Assembly: GCF_049608145.1 (NCBI RefSeq) | Contig: NZ_JBMYXF010000007.1 | Location: 21,085-85,084 of the forward strand | Origin: Halocynthiibacter sp049608145 | Lineage (GTDB): Bacteria > Pseudomonadota > Alphaproteobacteria > Rhodobacterales > Rhodobacteraceae | DNA: 64,000 nt | Direction: 5' to 3' | Shown: in pieces, positions 17,842-25,669 of the stretch | Layout: every line of letters begins with the position of its first letter | Numbering within the stretch: position 1 is the stretch's first letter | Translations under genes and position numbers: made by a program | Notes under the pieces: model-generated | What the model was told of the DNA's origin: nothing | Databases searched by the model: none | Seen by the model: only the letters and a program-made list of their open reading frames with translations

Positions 17842-18208
17842 GGTTCGATCCTAAGGCTGGAATACGGGAAAGTGTGTGTTTCTTGAAGGTCGCGGAACGC
17901 TGACGCCATGGAATGATGCCATCGTCTGTTGCGGCATAGGCAGCGGCACCGTCGATAATATCTTGCAAGTGTTCTTCCTTGTTCAGATTGCCATAAACAT
18001 AGGTCCACTTGCCATCCTGCGCCAAAGCAATCGCCGCGCCATTGCTGCAGGCGGACAGGCATTTCACACCTTTGATATCAACCCCGTCTGGGGCGCCAAT
18101 ATCATTCAGTGCATTAAGCATAGCTTCGCCGGGACGTTCACCATCCTCAGGGATCTCCAGTCCAGCCCGGCATGTCGTGCACACATAAAGCGTTGCATTT
18201 ACAGTCAT
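17834..18208 (-). CDS. DUF1636 ferredoxin-like protein heading the cob operon
   Basis: A 124-residue protein with cysteines CTTCRAG near residue 10 and CLSACS near residue 51, the four-cysteine layout of thioredoxin-fold [2Fe-2S] or metal-binding proteins. A longer open frame exists upstream, but it would run through the riboswitch. The ATG at 18208, preceded by a purine-rich GGAAAGGG, fits the family N-terminus (MTVNATLYVCTTC). It is the first gene after the cobalamin riboswitch and overlaps cobW. DUF1636 genes are recurrent neighbours of cobW/cobN; an electron- or cobalt-transfer role is inference only. Confidence 0.8.
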   Translation of the reverse strand: MTVNATLYVCTTCRAGLEIPEDGERPGEAMLNALNDIGAPDGVDIKGVKCLSACSNGAAIALAQDGKWTYVYGNLNKEEHLQDIIDGAAAYAATDDGIIPWRQRSATFKKHTLSRIPALGSNHD

Positions 18209-18255
18209 TATCCAAGCCCTTTCCCGACCTTTCTGGCGCATAGGGGCTGTGCTGT

Positions 18256-18270
18256 AAGGATCAGATCCTT
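18256..18270. promoter_or_regulatory. Palindrome in the riboswitch 3' leader
   Basis: AAGGATC-A-GATCCTT on the plus strand is a 7-base inverted repeat with a single central base. It lies between the riboswitch B12 box (18310) and the DUF1636 start (18208). It may belong to the expression platform, but no clear terminator U-tract follows. Confidence 0.35.
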
Positions 18271-18308
18271 GCAGATTGCGATACGCCCCGATCGCCGTTG
18301 CATTCTTC

Positions 18309-18470
18309 TGGCAGGTCTCCCGGCTTACGGCTTCGGGCTGGGCCCGGCGGATAAGATCCTTCCCGGCAAGATTGCCAGTGGAAATTACCCTGATCCGATC
18401 ACGGTCGCGGGGGCGGCTTCGCTTGGGCGCAATCAAATGTCGCTTGCGCCTGTCGTATTCCCTCTTCGTC
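18309..18470 (-). ncRNA. Cobalamin riboswitch (AdoCbl type) upstream of DUF1636-cobW-cob operon
   Basis: Read on the minus strand, the conserved elements occur in canonical order. These are AGGGAA near 18460, GCCGCCCCCGCGACCGTGA near 18402-18420, CCACTGG at about 18375-18381, CCGGGAAGG at about 18358-18366, and the B12 box AAGCCGGGAGACCTGCC at 18310-18326. It ends about 100 bases before the DUF1636 ATG. High adenosylcobalamin should therefore repress the whole minus-strand operon. The 5' boundary is approximate because the closing stem was not folded. Confidence 0.9.
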
Positions 18471-18560
18471 TGTATTACTACAGAAACCAGAATCCCCATG
18501 TACGGGAAAAACCCCTTCGCAGCAAGTTGCGAAACCGACATCCGAGAGGCGTATCCGACC

Positions 18561-19181
18561 ATGACCGACGTCACCCCAGAAGAAGCCGCACGTCATTCCG
18601 CCAAAATGGCAAAAAAGAAAGCCGCACGTGATAAAATCATGGCAACAAAAGATGGTGAAAAAGGCCTGATCATCGTCAATACCGGCCCCGGCAAGGGGAA
18701 ATCTTCCGCCGGATTTGGTATGATTTTCCGTCATATTGCCCATGAAATGCCCTGCGCAGTTGTTCAGTTTATCAAAGGCAATACCCAGACCGGGGAACGT
18801 ATGCTGATTGAAGGGAATTTTTCTGAAATCTGCCAATTCCACACTATGGGCGAAGGGTTTACCTGGGAAACCCAGGACAAGGAACGTGATATTGCTGCAG
18901 CCAAGCGCGCTTGGGACAAGGCGAAAGAACTGATCTTGGACCCTGAAATCTCCATGGTGCTGTTAGATGAAATCAACATCGCAATGCGCTACGATTACAT
19001 CGACGTTGAAGATGTTGTCGCCTTCCTACGCGATGAAAAACCCGAGATGACCCATGTGGTTTTGACCGGCCGGAACGCCAAAGAACCGCTACTTGAAATT
19101 GCGGATCTGGCAACCGAGATGGGACAGATTAAACATCCCTTCCGGTCCGGCATCAAAGCACAAAAAGGCGTTGAATTTTAA
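18561..19181 (+). CDS. cobO: Corrinoid adenosyltransferase CobO
   Basis: The 206-residue CobA/CobO-type (BtuR) enzyme adds the 5'-deoxyadenosyl group of ATP to cob(I)yrinic acid a,c-diamide. The P-loop GPGKGKSS is at residues 42-49, followed by FIKGNTQTGERMLIEG and LDEINIAMRYDYID. Start 18561 (MTDVTPEEAARHSAKM) has GAGAGG eleven bases upstream. The open frame extends upstream across the riboswitch antisense, but that part is not family-like. It is transcribed divergently from the riboswitch-controlled operon and leads into cobQ. Confidence 0.94.
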   Translation: MTDVTPEEAARHSAKMAKKKAARDKIMATKDGEKGLIIVNTGPGKGKSSAGFGMIFRHIAHEMPCAVVQFIKGNTQTGERMLIEGNFSEICQFHTMGEGFTWETQDKERDIAAAKRAWDKAKELILDPEISMVLLDEINIAMRYDYIDVEDVVAFLRDEKPEMTHVVLTGRNAKEPLLEIADLATEMGQIKHPFRSGIKAQKGVEF

Positions 19182-19202
19182 TTCAATACGGACGGATTTC
19201 GC

Positions 19203-20651
19203 ATGACAAAGGCACTGATGATCCAGGGCACTGGTTCCAATGTAGGGAAATCCATGTTGGTCGCAGGCCTTTGCCGGGCTGCGGTGAAACGCGGGCTGAA
19301 CGTCCGCCCGTTCAAACCACAAAACATGTCAAATAATGCTGCCGTGGTTGCGGATGGCAATGGTGAAATTGGTCGTGCCCAAGCCTTGCAAGCGCTGGCC
19401 TGTGGCGTGCTGCCCCATGTGGACATGAACCCGATTTTACTGAAACCAGAAAGCGATCAAGGTGCGGCTGTGATCGTAAACGGCAAGCACCTAACCACTT
19501 GCAAGGCCCGTGACTATGCCCGCTTAAAACCCGATTTAATGCAGGCAGTACTGGACAGTTTTGAGCGTTTGAAATCCGAATGTGATCTCGTGATTGTTGA
19601 AGGGGCGGGTTCCCCCGCTGAAGTCAATCTGCGCAAAAACGATATCGCAAACATGGGCTTTGCCTGTGCCGCAGATGTGCCCGTTGTCCTAGCCGGTGAT
19701 ATTGACCGGGGTGGCGTCATTGCCCAAATGATCGGCACGCAGGCCGTACTGGATGACGTGGACAAGGCCCAGATCGCGGGCTTTATGATCAACAAATTTC
19801 GTGGGGATCCCCGCCTGTTTGATGATGGGTATGCGCTGATCAAAGATCAGACAGGATGGCCAGGCTTTGGTGTTTTACCTTGGTTTGGTAAGGCCGGGTT
19901 TTTACCAGCAGAGGACGCGCTGGATCTACGCGGAACTGATGATGACCAGGGATTACATGTCGTCTGTCTTGGCTTATCACGGATTGCCAACTTTGATGAC
20001 CTTGACCCGATCGGCATGGAAGACGGTGTTCGCCTGACCATCCTGAAAGCCGGCGAAGCACTGCCAGGGGACACAGATCTTGTGATCATTCCCGGTACAA
20101 AGTCCACCCGTCAAGATCTGGCTTTCCTGCGTGATCAAGGCTGGGACACCGACATTTATGCCCATGTCCGTCGAGGTGGGCATGTTCTGGGCATTTGCGG
20201 TGGATATCAGATGCTTGGCACTGAAATCGACGATCCACATGGTATCGAAGGCCCCGCGGGCAGCAGCCAGGGCCTTGGCTTATTGAATGTAAAAACCATC
20301 ATGTCGCCTGAAAAAACCCTGACCCGTGTTGAGGCAAAACATCAACCTTCCGGCACTGTGATGTCCGGATATGAGATCCACATCGGCGAAACCACAGGCC
20401 CGGATCGCGATCATGCTTTTGCAACAATCGGCAATGTTCCAGAAGGGGCTATATCTGAAAGCGGGCGCATCACGGGCACCTATCTGCATGGCTTATTCAC
20501 AGCCGATACATTCCGGAAAGCCTATCTGCACAAATTTGGCGTCGAAAGCGGCATGGATTATGCGTCTGTCGTGAATGACACGCTTGACGCACTCGCAGCC
20601 CACTTAGAAGAGAACCTAGACATCGATGCCCTGTTGAAATGTGCGCGCTAG
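19203..20651 (+). CDS. cobQ: Cobyric acid synthase CobQ
   Basis: The 482-residue amidotransferase adds four amide groups (b, d, e, g) to adenosylcobyrinic acid a,c-diamide using glutamine and ATP. An N-terminal nucleotide-binding motif GTGSNVGKSMLVAGLCR is at residues 10-26. The class-I glutaminase has Cys in LGICGGYQMLG (about residue 332) and His in GTYLHGLF (about 427). It lies 21 bases after cobO, so it is probably co-transcribed. It ends two bases before the convergent PduX-like gene, with no terminator between them. Confidence 0.95.
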   Translation: MTKALMIQGTGSNVGKSMLVAGLCRAAVKRGLNVRPFKPQNMSNNAAVVADGNGEIGRAQALQALACGVLPHVDMNPILLKPESDQGAAVIVNGKHLTTCKARDYARLKPDLMQAVLDSFERLKSECDLVIVEGAGSPAEVNLRKNDIANMGFACAADVPVVLAGDIDRGGVIAQMIGTQAVLDDVDKAQIAGFMINKFRGDPRLFDDGYALIKDQTGWPGFGVLPWFGKAGFLPAEDALDLRGTDDDQGLHVVCLGLSRIANFDDLDPIGMEDGVRLTILKAGEALPGDTDLVIIPGTKSTRQDLAFLRDQGWDTDIYAHVRRGGHVLGICGGYQMLGTEIDDPHGIEGPAGSSQGLGLLNVKTIMSPEKTLTRVEAKHQPSGTVMSGYEIHIGETTGPDRDHAFATIGNVPEGAISESGRITGTYLHGLFTADTFRKAYLHKFGVESGMDYASVVNDTLDALAAHLEENLDIDALLKCAR

Positions 20652-20653
20652 AA

Positions 20654-21454
20654 TCAGAACCTGAAATCAATACAGCCCGCAAAACCTGCGGCCTGAAGAG
20701 TATTGAACACACGATTTGAATTCACATCCTGCGCGGGATCAAAAATCAGGCCTCGAGCGGATCCAGTATGCGCGACGGCAACACCAATAGCGCCAAGTTC
20801 TCTGGCCAGATCAAAGGTCGGATCGTCCACCGGTCCGCGCAAAGCTCGATTTCTACGCGCGGATTCAGCGCTAATTTCCGCCACCTGCTGCAATGTTGTC
20901 GCATCAGTCCATGCAGACAGTAGATCCGAGATATCGGCAAAATCGGAATCCGCCGGATCGGTGCGCCGGGGCGGCCCGTAAAAACCACCAATCACCCGCC
21001 CCTTTGGTAACCTCGGGCGTGTGGCGACGGTTTCTGCCTGTCGTGACGCCCATATTATTTGAGCCGCATCCGGAAACATCAACGGATCAACCGCACCCTC
21101 GCTGCGCAGGCAGATTTTAGCCAGTTGATCTGGTGACAGGTCCGGCCGGTGCAACCGCAAAACAGCAACCCGCGCCGCCGTTGAAGCCCCAGCCCCACCG
21201 CCCGCTGGCATATTCAGTGTAAAACGATGCCGTCCAGTTGGCGTTTTCCCCACGGATTGCGTGAGCGAAAGAACATCTGCTTCATTCAGGACAGGATTGC
21301 CTGAGAACTCTACCGATAGGGGGGTATTCTGCGACAGAATAAGGCGCACATGCAGATCAGGGCAAGGCAGTGACGCCAGTAACACCCGATCTCCGACCCG
21401 TCCCTGAAGAAACTCTCCGAAATGTCCGGCAACTGAGATTTCTGTTTTCATCAT
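20654..21454 (-). CDS. GHMP kinase, PduX-like L-threonine kinase
   Basis: A 266-residue GHMP-superfamily kinase. The ATP-binding motif PAGGGAGAS is at residues 83-91, the N-terminus VAGHFGEFLQG resembles PduX, and the C-terminal VAHTGSARGLIFDPA block is the motif-3 region. PduX makes L-threonine phosphate, which CobD decarboxylates to the aminopropanol phosphate arm of B12. The putative riboswitch in its leader and its position beside cobQ support this role. No strong ribosome site is seen before the tandem ATGATG start. A threonine-kinase assignment rests on family plus context. Confidence 0.8.
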   Translation of the reverse strand: MMKTEISVAGHFGEFLQGRVGDRVLLASLPCPDLHVRLILSQNTPLSVEFSGNPVLNEADVLSLTQSVGKTPTGRHRFTLNMPAGGGAGASTAARVAVLRLHRPDLSPDQLAKICLRSEGAVDPLMFPDAAQIIWASRQAETVATRPRLPKGRVIGGFYGPPRRTDPADSDFADISDLLSAWTDATTLQQVAEISAESARRNRALRGPVDDPTFDLARELGAIGVAVAHTGSARGLIFDPAQDVNSNRVFNTLQAAGFAGCIDFRF

Positions 21455-21489
21455 GATATTTCGCGAACCCTGCCCGTCCCTGACAATTT

Positions 21490-21575
21490 TAGCGTCTCTG
21501 GCTGAAATGGGTACCCTGGCAACGTAGCAAACAGGGCGGAAAGCGACGTATTCCCACCTGATTTTCCCGCGTGCG
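21490..21575 (-). ncRNA. Putative compact cobalamin riboswitch upstream of the PduX-like gene
   Basis: On the minus strand the leader reads GGGAAAATCAGGTGGGAA (about 21551-21568), then a CCGCCCTGTTTGC core. A short GCCAGGGTACCC arm follows, then CAGCCAGAGACGC (21492-21504), which resembles the B12 box. The order matches cobalamin riboswitches, but the P6-P9 part is short, as in variant Cbl-II types. It lies between the MarR stop (21600) and the kinase start (21454). No alignment or folding was possible; the gene's role in B12 synthesis supports the call. Confidence 0.55.
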
Positions 21576-21599
21576 TCTTCGCCGTTAGCAGACCCAATC

Positions 21600-22046
21600 T
21601 TACAAAAGCTTCTTCAGCAATGCTTTCATCTGCTGGACTTCATCCGCGCTCAACTCTTTTACGGTTTCGGCGGTAATTGCTGCACCCGCTTCTTTCAGTA
21701 GCGGGATCAGTGCTTCTCCGCTATCGGACAGGGTGATTTTTGTACGTCGTCGGTCATCCGGATCGGGGGCGAGATCAACTAACCCTTTGCGCTTTAGCCG
21801 ATCCACCACGCCCTTAATGGTGGCAACATCCATCGCTGCCATGCGCCCCAGTCGGTTCTGGGAACAGGTCCCGACAGAGTGAATGCGCAGAAGTGCTGAG
21901 AACTGCGTCGGCGTCAGACCACCCGGCAACAGACGTTGTGCATGTTCCTGAAAGATCGCCGTATGGCGTTGGGTCACCAGACGCAGGATATATCCGATCT
22001 GCTCATCAAGATCGTAGCCTTCGTTTTTCATCTCTGCCTGACTCAT
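21600..22046 (-). CDS. MarR family transcriptional regulator
   Basis: A 148-residue winged-helix protein with the MarR layout: an N-terminal dimerisation helix, recognition region QFSALLRIHSVGTCSQNRLGRMAAMDVATIKGVVDRL (positions about 50-86) and wing GLVDLAPDPDDRRRTKITLSDSG. GGAGG precedes the start. It lies 81 bases downstream of the AA_synth/UPF0280/molybdenum-hydroxylase operon on the same strand. It is therefore the best candidate for that operon's regulator, responding to an aromatic ligand as many MarR proteins do; that is inference. Confidence 0.88.
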   Translation of the reverse strand: MSQAEMKNEGYDLDEQIGYILRLVTQRHTAIFQEHAQRLLPGGLTPTQFSALLRIHSVGTCSQNRLGRMAAMDVATIKGVVDRLKRKGLVDLAPDPDDRRRTKITLSDSGEALIPLLKEAGAAITAETVKELSADEVQQMKALLKKLL

Positions 22047-22127
22047 TACGCCTCCGGGATTGCATCAGATGTTATTACACCAACAACCCACAGCAGAAAA
22101 CCCCGTCAAACGACGCATAAACGCGGA

Positions 22128-22712
22128 TTAACGTAATCCATCGACGCCCTCCGCATCGTCATGCGTCAGGCCGCCGACGCGCGGCAATGGGCGGCCGCTG
22201 TCCGTCACGGCAACAGCAACCAAGATTTCACCACTGCGAGGTGAATCATTCAGGCGCACTTCGATCCCATCGAAATGACTACGCACGTAGGCCGCATCTT
22301 TATGGCCCAACGGAACGTCCAGCGCCTGCCCAGGCCCACCCATTTTCTTGGAACTGGGCACAAGGGCTGCACCTTTTTCTACAGCGATACGCAGTGGTGC
22401 GCCCAGTTGGGGGTGCAAAATAGCGGCGGCATGTTCTAATTCCCCGCCTTCGCCCACCATAGCAGCTTTGCCATAACTTTCCGCCTGTGCGGGTTTGATG
22501 CCAAGGGCTTCGACACATTTTTCCCCCAGCAGACCGCCAAGCTCGGCCCCGATCTCCATCAGGGGTGTCAGATCTTCTGTAAACCCTCCAGCGAACGGAT
22601 TTCGGATCACCGCCACAGCGACGGCTTTCCGGGTGGCGGGAGAGATCTCACGCCCGGCCTCCTGATGGGTTTCTTCAACCGATACGGCAATTTTTCGGAT
22701 CTCAGATCTCAT
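22128..22712 (-). CDS. AA_synth (DUF1185) family protein, copy 1
   Basis: A 194-residue member of the AA_synth family (PF06684). This family has a chorismate-mutase/YjgF-like fold, and its function has not been established experimentally to my knowledge. Conserved blocks are AVIRNPFAG, SYGKAAMVGEGGELEHAA, VPSSKKMGG, LDVPLGHKDAAYVRSHFD, NDSPR and RVGGL. It is a full-length paralogue of the adjacent upstream gene, with which it overlaps by four bases. Given its operon with a molybdenum hydroxylase and a ring-reductase-like protein, a catabolic (perhaps ring-opening) role is more plausible than the family's historical amino-acid-synthesis label. Confidence 0.8.
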   Translation of the reverse strand: MRSEIRKIAVSVEETHQEAGREISPATRKAVAVAVIRNPFAGGFTEDLTPLMEIGAELGGLLGEKCVEALGIKPAQAESYGKAAMVGEGGELEHAAAILHPQLGAPLRIAVEKGAALVPSSKKMGGPGQALDVPLGHKDAAYVRSHFDGIEVRLNDSPRSGEILVAVAVTDSGRPLPRVGGLTHDDAEGVDGLR

Positions 22713-23293
22713 CGCAAACCATCCTTTTCAGAAATATCTTCTTTTGCCAGGCCGCCCACCCGCGCATGTACGCGCGCACCGGTTGTCATCACCAAAACCA
22801 ACAGCAATTCATCGGCGCGTGGGCTGTCATTCATACCTATTTCCATCGCGTCGAAATGGCTTCGTACATATGAGGCATCCACATGAGTGATCGGGACATC
22901 AAGGCGCGCCCCCGTGCCCCCGACTTTCTTAGTAGATGGGACAATCGCAAGTGCATCCCCCAAAGATTCGCGCATGGCATATCCCCCGGGCACATGCCAA
23001 AGAGCTGCATGTTCAACTTCACCCGCTGCACCTGAAATCGCCCCTTTTCCGTATCCTTCAACCAAGGATGGATTACCACCCAAAGCATCAATCAGACGAC
23101 GGGCCATGGACAAGCCCAGAGGTTTCAGATCCTCCATAAAGCTGGAAATTTCTTCCTCGTAACGTCCGGCGAAAGGATTTTTAATCACAGCAAGTGCAGC
23201 CGCCCGCTTGAGAGGGACAGTTGCGATGGGGCCACCTTCGTGGAAGATCTCTTCCACCACAATGGATTGCTTTCGAATAATAACTTTAGGCAC
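22709..23293 (-). CDS. AA_synth (DUF1185) family protein, copy 2
   Basis: Also 194 residues and collinear with copy 1. It shares AVIKNPFAG, GYGKGAISGAAGEVEHAA, VPSTKKVGG, LDVPITHVDASYVRSHFD, NDSPR and RVGGL. The His-Val-Asp-Ala / Tyr-Val-Arg-Ser-His stretch is nearly invariant between copies, suggesting an active site or interface. It overlaps UPF0280 by eight bases and copy 1 by four bases. Two divergent copies translated from one message suggest a heteromeric complex. Function unknown. Confidence 0.8.
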   Translation of the reverse strand: MPKVIIRKQSIVVEEIFHEGGPIATVPLKRAAALAVIKNPFAGRYEEEISSFMEDLKPLGLSMARRLIDALGGNPSLVEGYGKGAISGAAGEVEHAALWHVPGGYAMRESLGDALAIVPSTKKVGGTGARLDVPITHVDASYVRSHFDAMEIGMNDSPRADELLLVLVMTTGARVHARVGGLAKEDISEKDGLR

Positions 23294-24143
23294 AGAGATA
23301 TCCTTTCTCTTGGAAAAACGTCACACCCCGGTTTTCACTGAATCGGGCATTGCCCTGCAGAAACACTGCGGCACCTGCAATTAGGCCACGGGTCATCATA
23401 TCATTGGCACAACGGAATGCCCGCTCAAGCGCCAAGTTCTTGTCTTGGTCGCACAGTTCAGCGCAATGCGTCACGACAAGGCGGGCATCAAGGTCACTGT
23501 CTGGATCCAAATTGCACGCGGAAACACGAGTGACCAACGGATGATCTGGCAGATCACAGGCATTGGCGACCAGCGTGGCAGCCGCGTCAGCCTGTGCGGC
23601 GTTCTCTGCAAGAACCGTAACACTGTCAGCAATCCCCATGGATAGGCTGCGACCACCACGACCCGATGTGGCGATCCCTCTGATATTGTCACATCCAGAG
23701 AGGTTAATTTTACCCCACAATGCCCCCATATCTGATGAAATACCGATGGTCATCTCAGCCCCGTCCGGCAAGTATATCGCGATATCCCCGCCATTATTGA
23801 CGGCCGCACGAGACACCCCTTCGGTCTGTTGAATTACAGACAGTATTTCATCCGCGACAGCCCCTGCAACGGCAGCCATAGGCGTGATAAAGACCGGCTG
23901 GTGAGGGATCACGGCCTGTCGCATGCGGCAGGCAACCTGGCCCGTCAGGTGATCCATGTAATCGGGACTGCGCAGCATGGGTAGTTCATCCACCAGTTCT
24001 TGCAGCAGTGTTTCAAACCGGTTGATTGCCACCTTGAAAGCTGTGTCCGCATTGGGGCCTTCCACCATAATCACCAGATCAATCGGACCATGGTTCAAAT
24101 GCAGACGACCATCCGGCAGATATGAAACCTGTGGCCCATTCAT
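23286..24143 (-). CDS. UPF0280 family protein (ApbE-like fold)
   Basis: A 285-residue protein of the UPF0280 family, which is related to ApbE FMN transferases. AAVNNGGDIAIYL and GIATSGRGGRSLSMGIADSVTVLA resemble the ApbE flavin-binding and catalytic segments. The biochemical function of UPF0280 is not established. It overlaps the reductase-like gene by four bases and AA_synth copy 2 by eight bases. A role in flavin handling or in binding a reaction intermediate is conceivable. I saw no ApbE flavinylation target motif (D-G-x-[ST]-G-A-T) in the neighbours. Confidence 0.8.
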   Translation of the reverse strand: MNGPQVSYLPDGRLHLNHGPIDLVIMVEGPNADTAFKVAINRFETLLQELVDELPMLRSPDYMDHLTGQVACRMRQAVIPHQPVFITPMAAVAGAVADEILSVIQQTEGVSRAAVNNGGDIAIYLPDGAEMTIGISSDMGALWGKINLSGCDNIRGIATSGRGGRSLSMGIADSVTVLAENAAQADAAATLVANACDLPDHPLVTRVSACNLDPDSDLDARLVVTHCAELCDQDKNLALERAFRCANDMMTRGLIAGAAVFLQGNARFSENRGVTFFQEKGYLCA

Positions 24144-25669
24144 CTGCCAGTTTCCCCCTTCTTCCGACGACGTGCTGCTTCCCAGGAAAAATGACGTTCA
24201 TCGGTGGGCCAAGGATAGCTTTCATGCTGTCCTTGATGGCGGTGTTCTGTCGCCGTAGACACCACATCTTTCAGCTGTCGGACCTCATCCATATGGCCAC
24301 CTAGAGATTCATAATCTGACAGACGCATTGTAAACTCTATAGGGGCGACCAATGCGGGAGTCGGCACATAACCAAATGAATTTTCAGGCATATTCAAAAC
24401 ATCGACCATCACAGTGATACCGCCACCCGGCCAGATATATGCAGGCGCACCACCGCAGGACACATAGGTTAACGCGTCTTTGACAGAACGCGTAAGACGT
24501 ACAGGGTTTTCAGTGACACCCGCCCGCAACGACCCCCCAGCACCACCCATAAACAGAACCGATGCCATAGCCGGTTCACAGTTTTCAGCGACCCGTTCTA
24601 CAGCAGCGCGCAACGCTGGCGACGCCTCCGCCGGTTGGGGAAAAAGCTCCGCATCAAGTTCAAAATAGGCCCACTGTTCGCCCGTTGTGGATACCATAAG
24701 CAGGCGCAACCCTTCCCAGGCCTGATCAGATTTAAAGCTGTCTAGGATAGTCAGGGGATCTTCAATATCCGTGCCACCCCAGCCAGTGCCGGGTTCAGCC
24801 ACCTGAAAATACCGCCCCGGTGTAGAACGACGACCTTTAATCTTAATCCCGGTCGGCTTTACATCCAACATTTTACCGGCCTGATGTTCGGATAAAACCC
24901 CTGTGATGTGGTCATCCACGACCACCACATCATCAACAATCGGGGCCCATTGACGGGCGAACATGCCAATAGCCGCAGATCCACAACCGACACGCATCAG
25001 TTCTTCTTGATGGCCGTTAATTATGGGTGCATGCCCGGCCTGAAGGGTTAATTCTGCACCGCCATCTACCGTCATTGTTACCGCTTCACGATTGCACAAA
25101 GAAAGCAGTGCGGCACAGGTCACCCGACCTTCTTTTTTGCTGCCGCCGGTAAGATGGTCAACACCGCCCAGGGACAGCATCCGCGAACCATATTCCCCGG
25201 TCATCACATGACCGATTGCTTCACCATCCACACGCACTGTCGCAGCCTCTTCACCGATATGACGGTCCGTGTCGATCTTTACCTTTACACCGCAATAAGA
25301 ATAGATGCCTTCAGTCACCACGGTCACCATATCCACCCCCTCCAGCGGTTGGCTGACAATGAAAGGCGCGGGTTTGTAATCCGGATAGGTCGTACCAGCC
25401 CCAACGGCCGTGACGAATTGACGAGTGTTTTGAAGCAAATCGCCATCCCAGTCGGCATCTCCATCCAGGAACGGTACCAGCTTCCCCCCATCCGTTTGGT
25501 TTCGCTCAACAATCACCAGAGGATCAAGGCGCACAAGTTCGCCGTCATGGTTGGCGTAGCGATCGCAGGCACCTGAACGGCCTTCCGCAATGAAACATAA
25601 AACCGGACAGGCATCGCAGCGGATTTTGGCAGGCTGTTCACGACGGGGTTTAGACGTGGTTTCACTCAT
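24140..25669 (-). CDS. 6-hydroxynicotinate reductase-like protein
   Basis: The 509-residue protein resembles proteins annotated as 6-hydroxynicotinate reductase, which in Eubacterium barkeri reduces 6-hydroxynicotinate with ferredoxin to a tetrahydro-oxo compound. An N-terminal Cys cluster CDACPVLC...GACDRY (Cys18, 21, 25 and 35) probably binds an Fe-S centre. The remainder is glycine-rich, with GGSKKEGRVTCAALLSLCN and FMGGAGGSLRAGVTENPVRL. It is translationally coupled to the molybdenum hydroxylase and to UPF0280. The exact substrate is unknown; reduction of a hydroxylated N-heterocycle is inferred from family and context. Confidence 0.72.
   Translation of the reverse strand: MSETTSKPRREQPAKIRCDACPVLCFIAEGRSGACDRYANHDGELVRLDPLVIVERNQTDGGKLVPFLDGDADWDGDLLQNTRQFVTAVGAGTTYPDYKPAPFIVSQPLEGVDMVTVVTEGIYSYCGVKVKIDTDRHIGEEAATVRVDGEAIGHVMTGEYGSRMLSLGGVDHLTGGSKKEGRVTCAALLSLCNREAVTMTVDGGAELTLQAGHAPIINGHQEELMRVGCGSAAIGMFARQWAPIVDDVVVVDDHITGVLSEHQAGKMLDVKPTGIKIKGRRSTPGRYFQVAEPGTGWGGTDIEDPLTILDSFKSDQAWEGLRLLMVSTTGEQWAYFELDAELFPQPAEASPALRAAVERVAENCEPAMASVLFMGGAGGSLRAGVTENPVRLTRSVKDALTYVSCGGAPAYIWPGGGITVMVDVLNMPENSFGYVPTPALVAPIEFTMRLSDYESLGGHMDEVRQLKDVVSTATEHRHQGQHESYPWPTDERHFSWEAARRRKKGETGR

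Noticed and set aside
18209..18574. N-terminal extension of the DUF1636 gene up to 18574
   Set aside because: The extension is the translated riboswitch; the family N-terminus and ribosome site are at 18208.
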